Assembly: GCA_035347995.1 (NCBI GenBank)
Contig: DAOPQD010000081.1
Coordinates: 1 to 14,239, forward strand
DNA length: 14,239 nucleotides
Direction: 5' to 3'
Source: JAAZNO01 sp012798275
GTDB lineage: Bacteria; Chloroflexota; Anaerolineae; B4-G1; SLSP01
Shown: positions 1 to 12,296 of the stretch, one piece after another
Position numbering within the stretch: position 1 is the stretch's first letter
How the letters are laid out: each line of letters opens with the position of its first letter
Made by a program: the position numbers and the translations under genes
Notes under the pieces: generated by a model
The model's database searches: none
Told to the model about the DNA's origin: nothing
The model's input: the letters and a program-made list of their open reading frames with translations, nothing else

Positions 1-116
1 ACAACCCATCCCACCAGCGCCACCCCCAATACGATCCCCCAGACCAGGCGCCGGAGCCGCGTGCGCAGCGGCACGCACTGGTAATCCAGCCGCAAGACAA
101 TAAGCAAGTCAACCAT
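1..116 (-). CDS. Partial membrane protein, N-terminus only
   Basis: On the minus strand an ATG at 114-116 opens a frame that runs off the left edge without a stop, giving about 38 residues. It begins MVDLLIVLRLDYQCVPL, continues with an Arg-rich stretch and enters a hydrophobic segment (LVWGIVLGVALVGWV) that looks like a transmembrane helix with positive charges on the inside. It starts 29 bases after the stop of the FtsK-like gene, with a weak purine stretch (CAGGAT) before the ATG, so it is probably the next gene of the same operon. The family is not recognisable from this fragment. The N-terminal layout (Leu-rich, a Tyr, then basic residues and a membrane helix) loosely resembles the broken gene at 4571-5064, but this is too short to claim homology. 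Confidence 0.5.
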   Translation of the reverse strand, partial: MVDLLIVLRLDYQCVPLRTRLRRLVWGIVLGVALVGWV

Positions 117-130
117 ACGGGCGGATCCTG

Positions 131-170
131 GCGTTTCCCAGCGTTTCACGGCGTTTCTCGGGTTTCCCGG
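131..170. repeat. Four degenerate 10-bp tandem units at gene end
   Basis: Four consecutive decamers read GCGTTTCCCA, GCGTTTCACG, GCGTTTCTCG and GGTTTCCCGG. They cover the last codons of the FtsK-like gene, where they encode an RET-RET repeat, and continue past its stop codon. The pattern suggests replication slippage that has extended or remodelled the C-terminus. Confidence 0.6.
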
Positions 171-1462
171 TTTCCCACCAGGGCCTCCAATTTGGAGGTG
201 AGATAGTGGGCATTTTGTCGAGCAGGGTCTTTGAGCACCCAACCACGGACGCGCCAGTCACTCAGCAGGCGCTCGGCCTCGCGCTTCCCCAGACCGAGTT
301 CCTGCAAAAGCGCCAGGGTGATCCGGCCGTCTCTCTGCTGCGCCTGCGTCACTACTTGCTGCTCCAAGGGCGTCAGGACTGGCGCAACGCCGCCCTGCCC
401 CGCCTGGACCAACAGCGCCTTATCCAGGTAACAGGTCTGCACGGGACCCCAGCGGTCGGTGACCGCCAGCCCCGGATGCGACTCCGGAATGCGCACCGCA
501 TCCGGGCAGCCCACGGCGCGCGCCACTTCGCCGCCCCGCACCCGGAAGCAAATCGCGGCGCTGACCTGGTCGCGCACCCGCCCGACTATCGCCTTGGTGA
601 AATCTTGCGCGCTGAAGATGAGGTTGAAGCCAAACTTCCGCCCGCGCCAGCCCAGCATGGCCACAGCGGCCGCCAGCGGCCCCGTCGCCCCGCCGCTGCT
701 CAAGACGGCGGTGTTGAACTCGTCCAGCACCACCAAGACCCGCGGCAGGGGTGTTCCACCTTCGCGGACGACCGCCGCGTTGTACTCCGCGAGGTTTTCC
801 GGGAAGGCTCCTACCTGCCCGTACAGCACGGCGCGGTGATCGCATTCGCCCAGCGCCTGCTCCACCACACTGAGCATGGCTTCTGGCGTGTGCGCCAGCG
901 GCGCCAGCAGCGCCGGATGCCCGGCCAGCATGGGGAAGGTCGCCCCATCCAGGTCGGCCAGCAGCAGCTGGCAGCCTTCCGCCAAAGCCTGGTACGCTAC
1001 CAGCCGGTCGAAGGAGGACTTCCCCGCGCCGGTTTTGCCTGCCACCAGCAGATGGCCCAGGTGCTCCCAGGACACCCGCAGCAGCTCCCCGGTAGCGCGC
1101 TGCCCCAACAGGACCTGCCCTCGCTGCACGCCGGGAAAGTCCACGCGCCGGGGGAGGCGCGGCGGGGCCGAGAGCAGCACGGCGTAGCGCAGGCCGCTGG
1201 AGTTGGAGAGGTACACCGGGCGCCCGCCGATCGCGGTCGAGAGATGGTGCAGCAAGTCGGGCTGACTGTATTGCTCCAGCCGCTCGATGCGCCTGAGGTC
1301 CAGCACCCCAAAGAGCCAGGTCAGGCCGTGATCCGCGGTCACCAGCCAGTCGGAAAAAGCGGGTCGTAACCCCCGGCGCTGTAGCACGTCGGGCAGCCGC
1401 CGGGCGATGGCTTCGGCTTCCCGCAAGCGACTGCGGGAGATTTGCAAATCTTCATTCGGCAT
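146..1462 (-). CDS. FtsK/HerA-like DNA translocase ATPase of a mobile element
   Basis: This 438-residue protein is a RecA-fold motor of the FtsK/SpoIIIE-HerA superfamily. Such proteins hydrolyse ATP to move double-stranded DNA and in conjugative elements act as coupling proteins. Visible motifs are Walker A GKTGAGKSS (142-150), Walker B VLVVLDEFN (242-250), an FSAQD motif (283-287) where the family places its sensor Gln, and an Arg-rich segment near 294-315. Residues 1-130 form a separate N-terminal domain, and 365-430 look like a winged-helix DNA-binding tail (GKREAERLLSDWRVRGWV). No membrane helix is seen, so membrane anchoring would come from partner proteins encoded upstream. The start is supported by AGAGGAGGGG just before the ATG. 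The gene overlaps the preceding lipoprotein gene by 11 bases. Motor assignment is firm; a role in conjugation is inferred from context. Confidence 0.88.
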   Translation of the reverse strand: MPNEDLQISRSRLREAEAIARRLPDVLQRRGLRPAFSDWLVTADHGLTWLFGVLDLRRIERLEQYSQPDLLHHLSTAIGGRPVYLSNSSGLRYAVLLSAPPRLPRRVDFPGVQRGQVLLGQRATGELLRVSWEHLGHLLVAGKTGAGKSSFDRLVAYQALAEGCQLLLADLDGATFPMLAGHPALLAPLAHTPEAMLSVVEQALGECDHRAVLYGQVGAFPENLAEYNAAVVREGGTPLPRVLVVLDEFNTAVLSSGGATGPLAAAVAMLGWRGRKFGFNLIFSAQDFTKAIVGRVRDQVSAAICFRVRGGEVARAVGCPDAVRIPESHPGLAVTDRWGPVQTCYLDKALLVQAGQGGVAPVLTPLEQQVVTQAQQRDGRITLALLQELGLGKREAERLLSDWRVRGWVLKDPARQNAHYLTSKLEALVGNRETRETP

Positions 1463-2543
1463 CGCGCCCCTCCTCTTCCAGAGTCAGCGCCTGTTGCAGC
1501 GCCTGCGGTTCCACCTCCCGCAGCCAGGCGCGCACCTGGTCGGGAGCCACCACCTGCACTTCCAGGCCGGGCGGGGTTGTGGCTTGTGCCAGCGCCGCCG
1601 CTTGCCGCGGCGTCACCCGCCGGGACGCTGCATCGGCCCCAGGCATACCCCGGTGCGCCAGGTCAATCGCCTGATCGCGGGCCGTCGTGCGTTCCTGGAG
1701 TTCCGGCGTCGCCAGGGAAGGCTGGCTGACCTGACCTGCCTGGTCCACGACCAGCGCCGGGCCGAAGCTCCGGTCCGGGTCGTACCAGGCAATGCCGCCG
1801 CCAGGCAGGCGCACCGGGATCAACGGAGCGTCCCCTCGCGCGTCACGCGGCACCGCCGCCAGGCGATGCTCGCTCGCGCGGATGAGCCGCCATGCACCCC
1901 AGATGATAACGGCAACGGCGGCGAGAAGCATGACCCAGGGGCCATACGCCTTCACCGGATAGACCAGGCGTTCGCGCTGGGTCTCCAATTGCTCGCGATC
2001 CAGCTGCTCGGCGCGCAACGCGTCGTTGGCGGCTTGCTCTGCGGCCACCGCCGTCTGGGTCACCTGCCAGGCGGTGACCGTCATCCGCGTGTCATTTTCT
2101 GTGCGGATGGCCTGCGCCGTCGCCGTGGCGTCCTCCCAGGCCCGGGCCCGGGCCAGAGCCTCTACCGTTGCCGTCGCTTGCCAGGCGACGGCGGTCGCGG
2201 TCATTTCCCAGGCTTGCGCCTGCGCCGTGGCCGTCATATTCCAGGCTTGCACATCGGCGGTCATGGTCGCCTGCCACTCCGCGGCCTGGCGCGCCTCCGC
2301 GGTGGCGGTCTGATCGGCGTAGTAGCGTCGCAGCGTTTCCTCGGCCTCGATGGCCGCCAGGTAGCGGTCTACTTGCGCCTGCTCGATGGTGGGCTGCAGG
2401 GCCGATGACGTGATCACCGGCGGTGCGTAAGCGCCGCTATAAGCGCTGTCCCCGCAGGCGACGGCCAGCAGCATCAAGACGCCGCAAGCCACCCACACCC
2501 CCACGCGCTTTCCACGGCTACCATGGCCAGGAGATGTTCCCAT
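1452..2543 (-). CDS. Thr/Ala-repeat lipoprotein with a central membrane helix
   Basis: This 363-residue protein has a basic N-terminus, a hydrophobic stretch and a lipoprotein-like ending (LLAVAC, Cys30), so it is probably exported and lipid-anchored; Ala at -3 makes the lipobox imperfect. Residues 76-170 are a helical Thr-Ala-Thr-Ala repeat rich in Gln and Trp, followed by a charged segment (about 170-193) that may be coiled coil. A transmembrane helix lies at about 200-222 (YGPWVMLLAAVAVIIWGAW). The remaining 140 residues are soluble and include a short LPGGGIAWYDPD motif. A long extracellular helix joined through the membrane to a cytoplasmic domain would suit a cell-envelope component of a transfer machine. 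It overlaps the upstream membrane gene by 26 bases and the FtsK-like gene by 11, which suggests translational coupling. The function is not known; repeat proteins of this style are frequent in Chloroflexota. Confidence 0.8.
   Translation of the reverse strand: MGTSPGHGSRGKRVGVWVACGVLMLLAVACGDSAYSGAYAPPVITSSALQPTIEQAQVDRYLAAIEAEETLRRYYADQTATAEARQAAEWQATMTADVQAWNMTATAQAQAWEMTATAVAWQATATVEALARARAWEDATATAQAIRTENDTRMTVTAWQVTQTAVAAEQAANDALRAEQLDREQLETQRERLVYPVKAYGPWVMLLAAVAVIIWGAWRLIRASEHRLAAVPRDARGDAPLIPVRLPGGGIAWYDPDRSFGPALVVDQAGQVSQPSLATPELQERTTARDQAIDLAHRGMPGADAASRRVTPRQAAALAQATTPPGLEVQVVAPDQVRAWLREVEPQALQQALTLEEEGRDAE
2034..2318 (-). repeat. Coding Thr-Ala-Thr-Ala repeat tract
   Basis: Irregular units of about 11-14 codons with the core W-x-(M/A)-T-A-T-A-x-A-x-A occur in succession, for example AWNMTATAQAQ and AWEMTATAVA. 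They diverge at the DNA level but keep a helical protein pattern, so they are an old protein repeat rather than a recent expansion. Confidence 0.7.
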
Positions 2544-3048
2544 CCGAGTCCGCCTCGTCTTCGTCAGTGAGCGCCGGTTGCTGCCGGACAGATCGCAGCT
2601 CGCGCAGGGTGCGCAAAACTTCCAGCTGCACCAGTTGCCCGAGCGGATCGGTAGGTAGGGCGCGGCTTGCGGGTTCGGCCTGCTCCCAGCGCGCGTTGGG
2701 CCCCGCGACCCACCGGCTGGCGCGCGGCGCTCCGGACGCCTGGCGCTCCAACGCCTTCATGCGCAGCCACAGATACACGACCGCGCCGCCTGCCGCCAGC
2801 AGCACCACGACCAGCAAAGTTGCCAGCACCGTGGCCGTGACGCTGCCCGCCGTCTGTCCGGCCGCGCTCACAGTGGCGGCCGTGGCGACCTGCCGGGTAG
2901 CCGTGGCCTGCTCGCCCCAGGCCCAGGCCACGGCTACCAGCGCCAGCAAGGCCCCCACCAGCAACAGCGCTTTGCCATACCGCACGACCAGCACGACGAC
3001 CAGGATGAACAGCACCGCATACAGTAGCCATTGAGGATCGAATGCCAC
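2518..3048 (-). CDS. Three-helix membrane protein, unknown function
   Basis: This 176-residue protein has three predicted transmembrane helices at about 7-23, 27-44 and 71-95. A short Thr/Ala linker (EQATATRQVATAATV) between helices two and three echoes the repeat in the next gene. The last 80 residues are polar and end in an acidic tail (LTDEDEADSDGN), probably cytoplasmic. The start is a GTG at 3046-3048, chosen because AGAGGTGA sits six bases upstream and the first helix then begins at once. It lies 27 bases after the zinc-ribbon gene and overlaps the lipoprotein gene by 26 bases. Together with that lipoprotein it may form the membrane part of the element's transfer apparatus; this is inference from context only. 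Confidence 0.75.
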   Translation of the reverse strand: MAFDPQWLLYAVLFILVVVLVVRYGKALLLVGALLALVAVAWAWGEQATATRQVATAATVSAAGQTAGSVTATVLATLLVVVLLAAGGAVVYLWLRMKALERQASGAPRASRWVAGPNARWEQAEPASRALPTDPLGQLVQLEVLRTLRELRSVRQQPALTDEDEADSDGNISWPW

Positions 3049-3075
3049 GGCTCACCTCTTACTTCAACCTTAGAT

Positions 3076-3324
3076 TCAAATCAGATCGTGCTCGCGATAG
3101 CTTTGTAAGCGCGCCCGATATTCGGCCTCAGTGATCTCGCCATCCACAAAGGCCTGCCCCAGGCGTAGCCGACGCCGGGCGCGCGCGCGTTCGGAACGGT
3201 CCGCATGTTCCAGCCGGTAGGCTTCCAAACACGCTTGCGAGCAAAAACGCTTCCGATTGCGTAGCAGCCGGCCACACTGCTGGCAATGGCCCGGCGCCTG
3301 GGTTACACGTGAATCAGTGTTCAT
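3076..3324 (-). CDS. Small zinc-ribbon protein with SHOCT-like tail
   Basis: This 82-residue protein has four cysteines in a C-x2-C...C-x3-C arrangement (C14, C17, C28, C32; CQQCGRLLRNRKRFCSQAC), a metal-binding knuckle like MYM/TRASH-type zinc fingers. A strongly basic segment follows (45-55, RARARRRLRLG), then DGEITEAEYRARLQ, which resembles the short C-terminal SHOCT motif used in protein-protein or membrane association. The ATG at 3322-3324 is chosen because GAGGAG lies eight bases upstream; it overlaps the end of the truncated FtsK-like gene by 11 bases, indicating coupled translation. A DNA- or RNA-binding accessory role is plausible. No specific family name can be given. Confidence 0.75.
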   Translation of the reverse strand: MNTDSRVTQAPGHCQQCGRLLRNRKRFCSQACLEAYRLEHADRSERARARRRLRLGQAFVDGEITEAEYRARLQSYREHDLI

Positions 3325-3799
3325 GATGCGACTCCTCAGGAAATAGGGAGGTCGCCATGGTCCGCAGGAGCGCGGCCTTGCCGGAGCCGGTCGTCCCGGC
3401 GATGAGCACGTGCGCCACCTCCGGGGAGGAAAGCCGCGCCAGCAGCGGGGCGCCCCCGTCGGTGAGGCCCAGCAGCGCCGTCGCCGGCGGCAGCGGTTCC
3501 ACCTCGGGCCAGAGGCCGGTGAACGTGACCGGGCGAGGTTCGGGATTGGGGAATTCGAGGATGATGCCCTGATCGGTGCGATCAATGCGCAGGGAGCTGA
3601 CCTTCAGCGCCACGGCCAGGTCTTCTGCCAGCCCCCGCACGGCAGTGAAGCGGGTGCTCGGGGCGGGATCCAGCGCGAAGCGGATGAGGCGCGGGCCGAC
3701 GGTCCCGCCGGTGACCCGGCCCGGCGCGTGGTGCGCCAGGAGGACGGCCTCGACCTGATCGGCCCGAGTTTCCAGGTATTGACGTAACATCCGTGACAT
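3314..3799 (-). CDS. Short FtsK-like protein cut off after Walker A
   Basis: This 161-residue protein matches only the region of FtsK just before the motor: an alpha/beta domain (about 28-85, with GPRLIRFALDPAPS, RGLAEDLAVAL and IILEFPNP) and then the first strand and nucleotide loop IAGTTGSGKAALLRTMATSL (133-152). It ends nine residues later, so Walker B and the rest of the RecA fold are absent. The loop has Ala142 where Ser or Thr normally binds magnesium, so ATP hydrolysis is unlikely. The ATG at 3797-3799 is preferred to farther upstream starts because a perfect AAGGAGGG stands five bases before it. The gene keeps tight spacing with its neighbours and an intact reading frame, so it may be a retained adaptor rather than simple debris. 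It could also be the 5' remnant of a deleted full-length gene. Confidence 0.7.
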   Translation of the reverse strand: MSRMLRQYLETRADQVEAVLLAHHAPGRVTGGTVGPRLIRFALDPAPSTRFTAVRGLAEDLAVALKVSSLRIDRTDQGIILEFPNPEPRPVTFTGLWPEVEPLPPATALLGLTDGGAPLLARLSSPEVAHVLIAGTTGSGKAALLRTMATSLFPEESHHEH

Positions 3800-3905
3800 G
3801 AAGTCCCTCCTTGGTTCCAGGTATTCTAAACATGGCTGTAACTTGGAGAAGTCCTTGAAAATTGTCGCAGCGCGTTTGACCTCCTTTGTCCCGATTTGCT
3901 CCCCG

Positions 3906-4157
3906 TCACTTCGGCCTGGAGTTCGGCGCCGGGAATTGCTGCCGCGCAATGAATTCCTCCAGGTCTTTACGACGCACCCGAATCAACTTCTGCCCAGGGC
4001 CAATCCGAATAGCCGGCAGCAGCCCCTCTTTGATCCAGGCAAAAACGGATTTCTGACTGACGCTGAGAATGGCCGCAGTCTCAGCCACCGTATAGAGATC
4101 CAAACTGGGCGGCGTATGCGCTTTACTGGATGTATCTGACGCCATAGATTGTGGCAT
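3906..4157 (-). CDS. Excisionase/MerR-type helix-turn-helix protein
   Basis: This 83-residue protein contains a single winged helix-turn-helix of the HTH_17/excisionase type: DLYTVAETAAILSVSQKSVFAWIKEGLLP, then a basic wing (IRIGPGQKLIRVRRKDLEEFIARQ). Family members bind short DNA sites and act as recombination directionality factors or as small transcription regulators. The ATG at 4155-4157 is chosen because GAGGAGG lies seven bases upstream; the open frame extends to 4256 but would run through a terminator hairpin. It is the first gene of the leftward operon, placed just after two terminators and some 400 bases from the promoter, which fits a regulator of the element. The inverted repeats at 4525-4546 and 4567-4586 are candidate binding sites. 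No integrase is present in the window. Confidence 0.85.
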   Translation of the reverse strand: MPQSMASDTSSKAHTPPSLDLYTVAETAAILSVSQKSVFAWIKEGLLPAIRIGPGQKLIRVRRKDLEEFIARQQFPAPNSRPK

Positions 4158-4194
4158 GTTAAACCTCCTCACATCAACATGGTGTTCCAGACAA

Positions 4195-4229
4195 CAAAAA
4201 AGCCCCAGGAGTTCATTACTCCTGGGGCT
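4195..4229 (-). terminator. Intrinsic terminator just before the HTH gene
   Basis: A perfect 11-bp stem (AGCCCCAGGAG with CTCCTGGGGCT) and a seven-base loop are followed, in the minus direction, by a run of T. It stands about 40 bases upstream of the HTH start codon, so it would stop transcripts arriving from the promoter at 4558-4586 before they reach the operon. It is either an attenuator or an insulator. Confidence 0.85.
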
Positions 4230-4244
4230 GCTTTGCACAGGCAA

Positions 4245-4276
4245 CAAAAAACCCACAGGAATGAACTCCTATGGGC
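4245..4276 (-). terminator. Second tandem intrinsic terminator, minus strand
   Basis: In the minus-strand RNA a nine-bp stem (CCCATAGGA with TCCTGTGGG, one G-U pair) and a six-base loop are followed by TTTTTTGTTG. It is the first of the two terminators met by leftward RNA polymerase. Bases 4260-4270 are exactly complementary to 4207-4217 of the other hairpin, so the two can form a competing structure. Confidence 0.78.
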
Positions 4277-4289
4277 TACAAGAACCTGA

Positions 4290-4318
4290 TTGCCAATATG
4301 ACGATTGTGTGGTAAATT
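4290..4318 (+). promoter_or_regulatory. Candidate plus-strand promoter for small RNA
   Basis: TTGCCA at 4290-4295 and TAAATT at 4313-4318 are separated by 17 bases, and TGG before the -10 box gives an extended -10 element. No gene follows closely on this strand, but a terminator lies about 150 bases downstream, so the predicted product is a short RNA starting near 4325. Confidence 0.5.
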
Positions 4319-4324
4319 AGCGCT

Positions 4325-4505
4325 GTCTGGTCACGGAAATCGTGCCCAGGTCGGGCCATGACGTGTGTCAACGAAAATTACTTCAAAAGTGTTGCACGCC
4401 CGTCGCTCCCGTCGGATGGTAATTCCGTAGTGACAGAATGAAGGGTGTGAATTACCAGATTTCCGAGAGCCACCCCGGTGCCAACCATTTGGGGTGGCTC
4501 TTTTG
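4325..4505 (+). ncRNA. Candidate structured small RNA of unknown class
   Basis: Between a promoter-like sequence (4290-4318) and a terminator (4465-4505) lies a stretch without a convincing gene but with many local stems: CACG/CGTG (4332-4344), GCCC/GGGC (4344-4356), TGAC/GTCA (4359-4370), ACTT/AAGT (4380-4390) and a nine-bp stem TGGTAATTC/GAATTACCA (4417-4457). The last stem encloses CAGAATGAAGGGTGT. GAATGAAGG is a hallmark of Cas12f-type CRISPR repeats, where it also lies inside a terminal stem directly before the guide, so a relic guide-RNA scaffold such as the end of a TnpB-type transposon is one possible reading. No nuclease gene is seen. Boundaries are estimates and the class is unproven; a leader or antisense RNA to the leftward operon is the alternative. 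Confidence 0.4.
4465..4505 (+). terminator. Intrinsic terminator, plus strand
   Basis: An 11-bp stem (AGAGCCACCCC with GGGGTGGCTCT), a 14-base loop and a short T run (TTTT at 4501-4504). It has a T tract only in the plus direction, so it ends a rightward transcript from the junction, most simply the candidate RNA beginning near 4325. Confidence 0.8.
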
Positions 4506-4524
4506 CATGATCGGGTCTGCACAC

Positions 4525-4546
4525 ATCCGCTTGCTAAAGTGCGGAT
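4525..4546. promoter_or_regulatory. Inverted repeat at start of leftward transcript
   Basis: ATCCGC and GCGGAT are exact inverted copies ten bases apart, lying just downstream of the predicted start site of the minus-strand promoter. It could be an operator or a hairpin at the 5' end of the leader RNA. Confidence 0.4.
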
Positions 4547-4557
4547 CAATCAATTTT

Positions 4558-4586
4558 ATTTTACTATTGACATGATAGATTGTCAA
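4558..4586 (-). promoter_or_regulatory. Strong sigma-70-type promoter of the left operon
   Basis: On the minus strand a consensus TTGACA (4586-4581) is followed after 17 bases by TAAAAT (4563-4558), in an AT-rich stretch unlike the surroundings. The predicted start site is near 4551. It points to the HTH gene and the rest of the leftward operon, through a leader of almost 400 bases that contains both terminators. Confidence 0.65.
4567..4586. promoter_or_regulatory. Palindrome TTGACA-N8-TGTCAA over the -35 box
   Basis: A perfect six-base inverted repeat covers the -35 box of the minus-strand promoter, a classic position for a repressor dimer. The small HTH protein of the operon is the obvious candidate binder. 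The plus-strand TTGACA has no matching -10 box downstream. Confidence 0.45.
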
Positions 4587-4747
4587 GCCCTTTTGGCCTC
4601 CTCGTCTCACCCCGGAGCCTGCAGACCTTCTGGTTGCTGACCCTGGCTGAACAGGAGCGCCGCGAGGGATGGCGCTTGCCGCTGGAGTATGTGTTGCTCC
4701 AAACTGGTGCAGTGTGGCGATACTCGCGCCGCTGCTGGTGTTGGTGA
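4571..4747 (+). pseudogene. Possible upstream frame of a broken membrane gene
   Basis: A stop-free frame reads LQTFWLLTLAEQERREGW and LPLEYVLLQTGAV, which looks like real protein, and then ends at a TGA (4745-4747) inside the next gene. Around 4700-4715 the good coding signal appears to pass to the frame of the 4669-5064 gene, as expected for a single-base frameshift. No proper start or ribosome site is seen, so this would be the remnant of a longer gene whose 5' part was lost at the junction. The evidence is protein-like composition only. Confidence 0.3.
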
Positions 4748-5064
4748 CGCTGTTCAGCGTGTTTTACGCGGGCATCTGGCTGGTGCCGGAGCTGCATCCC
4801 CCCCTCTGGTGGCGGAGTGTTGCGGCAGCATGGCCGCAGTGGCTGGCGCAGTTCCCTACCAGCCCCGTTTTCGCTTTCCTGGGGCCGCTGATGGGGACGT
4901 TAGGGGCCATGGGGGTGTATTTCTGGCTGAGCGCGCCGGTGAATCTGGCGGGCTATCGGCTGGTGGGCCTGAAGCACTGGCGCGTCCGCCTGGCGCGCCG
5001 ACTGTTGTTGGGGTTGAGACAGCCTTTGCCGCCGGGCTGGGAGGCGGCAGAGCCGCCGGATTGA
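4669..5064 (+). CDS. Two-helix membrane protein, possibly a gene remnant
   Basis: From the ATG at 4669 the frame gives 131 residues, with hydrophobic helices at about 17-41 (VAILAPLLVLVTLFSVFYAGIWLVP) and 66-90 (PVFAFLGPLMGTLGAMGVYFWL), then a basic amphipathic tail (LKHWRVRLARRLLLGLRQ). Codon use is strongly coding. The first 15 residues look unnatural, no ribosome site precedes the ATG, and the frame immediately upstream (4619-4714) is more protein-like, so the true N-terminus may have been lost by frameshift. A GTG at 4714 is another possible start. The family is not recognised. Its position between the mobile element and the defence operon, pointing to the latter, gives no clear functional link; a promoter for the helicase lies after it. 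Confidence 0.55.
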   Translation: MALAAGVCVAPNWCSVAILAPLLVLVTLFSVFYAGIWLVPELHPPLWWRSVAAAWPQWLAQFPTSPVFAFLGPLMGTLGAMGVYFWLSAPVNLAGYRLVGLKHWRVRLARRLLLGLRQPLPPGWEAAEPPD

Positions 5065-5156
5065 ACGCCCGGCGCCGAGTGTGCCAGGTCGGGCTCGCAA
5101 CGCCTCTTGAATTCCTTCGCGAGTTTTCCGTAAACCTGCAGCGGGGCAGGAAATGG

Positions 5157-5184
5157 TTGCGTTTCCGTTGGAGCGGCATACAAT
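5157..5184 (+). promoter_or_regulatory. Candidate promoter of the defence operon
   Basis: TTGCGT (5157-5162) and TACAAT (5179-5184), 16 bases apart, place a start site near 5191, some 47 bases before the helicase ATG. The -10 box matches five of six consensus bases and the -35 box only three, so strength is probably moderate. Confidence 0.5.
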
Positions 5185-5192
5185 GAGGCTGC

Positions 5193-5207
5193 GACCTGGC
5201 GAAGGTC
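5193..5207. promoter_or_regulatory. Small inverted repeat at operon start site
   Basis: GACCT and AGGTC face each other across five bases, starting two bases after the predicted start site of the defence operon. It could be an operator half-site pair, but five-base arms are short enough to arise by chance. Confidence 0.2.
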
Positions 5208-5237
5208 AAAACTTTGCTCAAGGACGGCGCAACCCGC

Positions 5238-12295
<7,058 letters not shown>

Positions 12296-12296
12296 T

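Noticed and set aside
206..1369. Plus-strand open frame opposite the FtsK-like gene
   Set aside because: It is rich in Arg, Gln and His with no domain, while the minus strand has Walker A and B motifs. The plus frame at 1407-2408 is likewise opposite the lipoprotein.
3800..3949. Upstream extension of the short FtsK-like gene
   Set aside because: The ATG at 3799 has a perfect AAGGAGGG; the upstream residues look unlike protein of this family. The stretch 3800-3905 holds nothing else I can support.
4158..4256. Upstream extension of the HTH gene
   Set aside because: The frame would read through the terminator hairpin; the ATG at 4157 has GAGGAGG at proper spacing.
4331..4549. Minus-strand open frame of 72 codons in the junction
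   Set aside because: Cys/Arg-rich product without domain or ribosome site, crossing a terminator hairpin; the region is better explained as regulatory or RNA.
4190..4660. CRISPR array or tRNA gene in the junction
   Set aside because: No regularly spaced direct repeats and no cloverleaf-type arms with the conserved T-loop were found. The Cas12f-like stem is a single copy.
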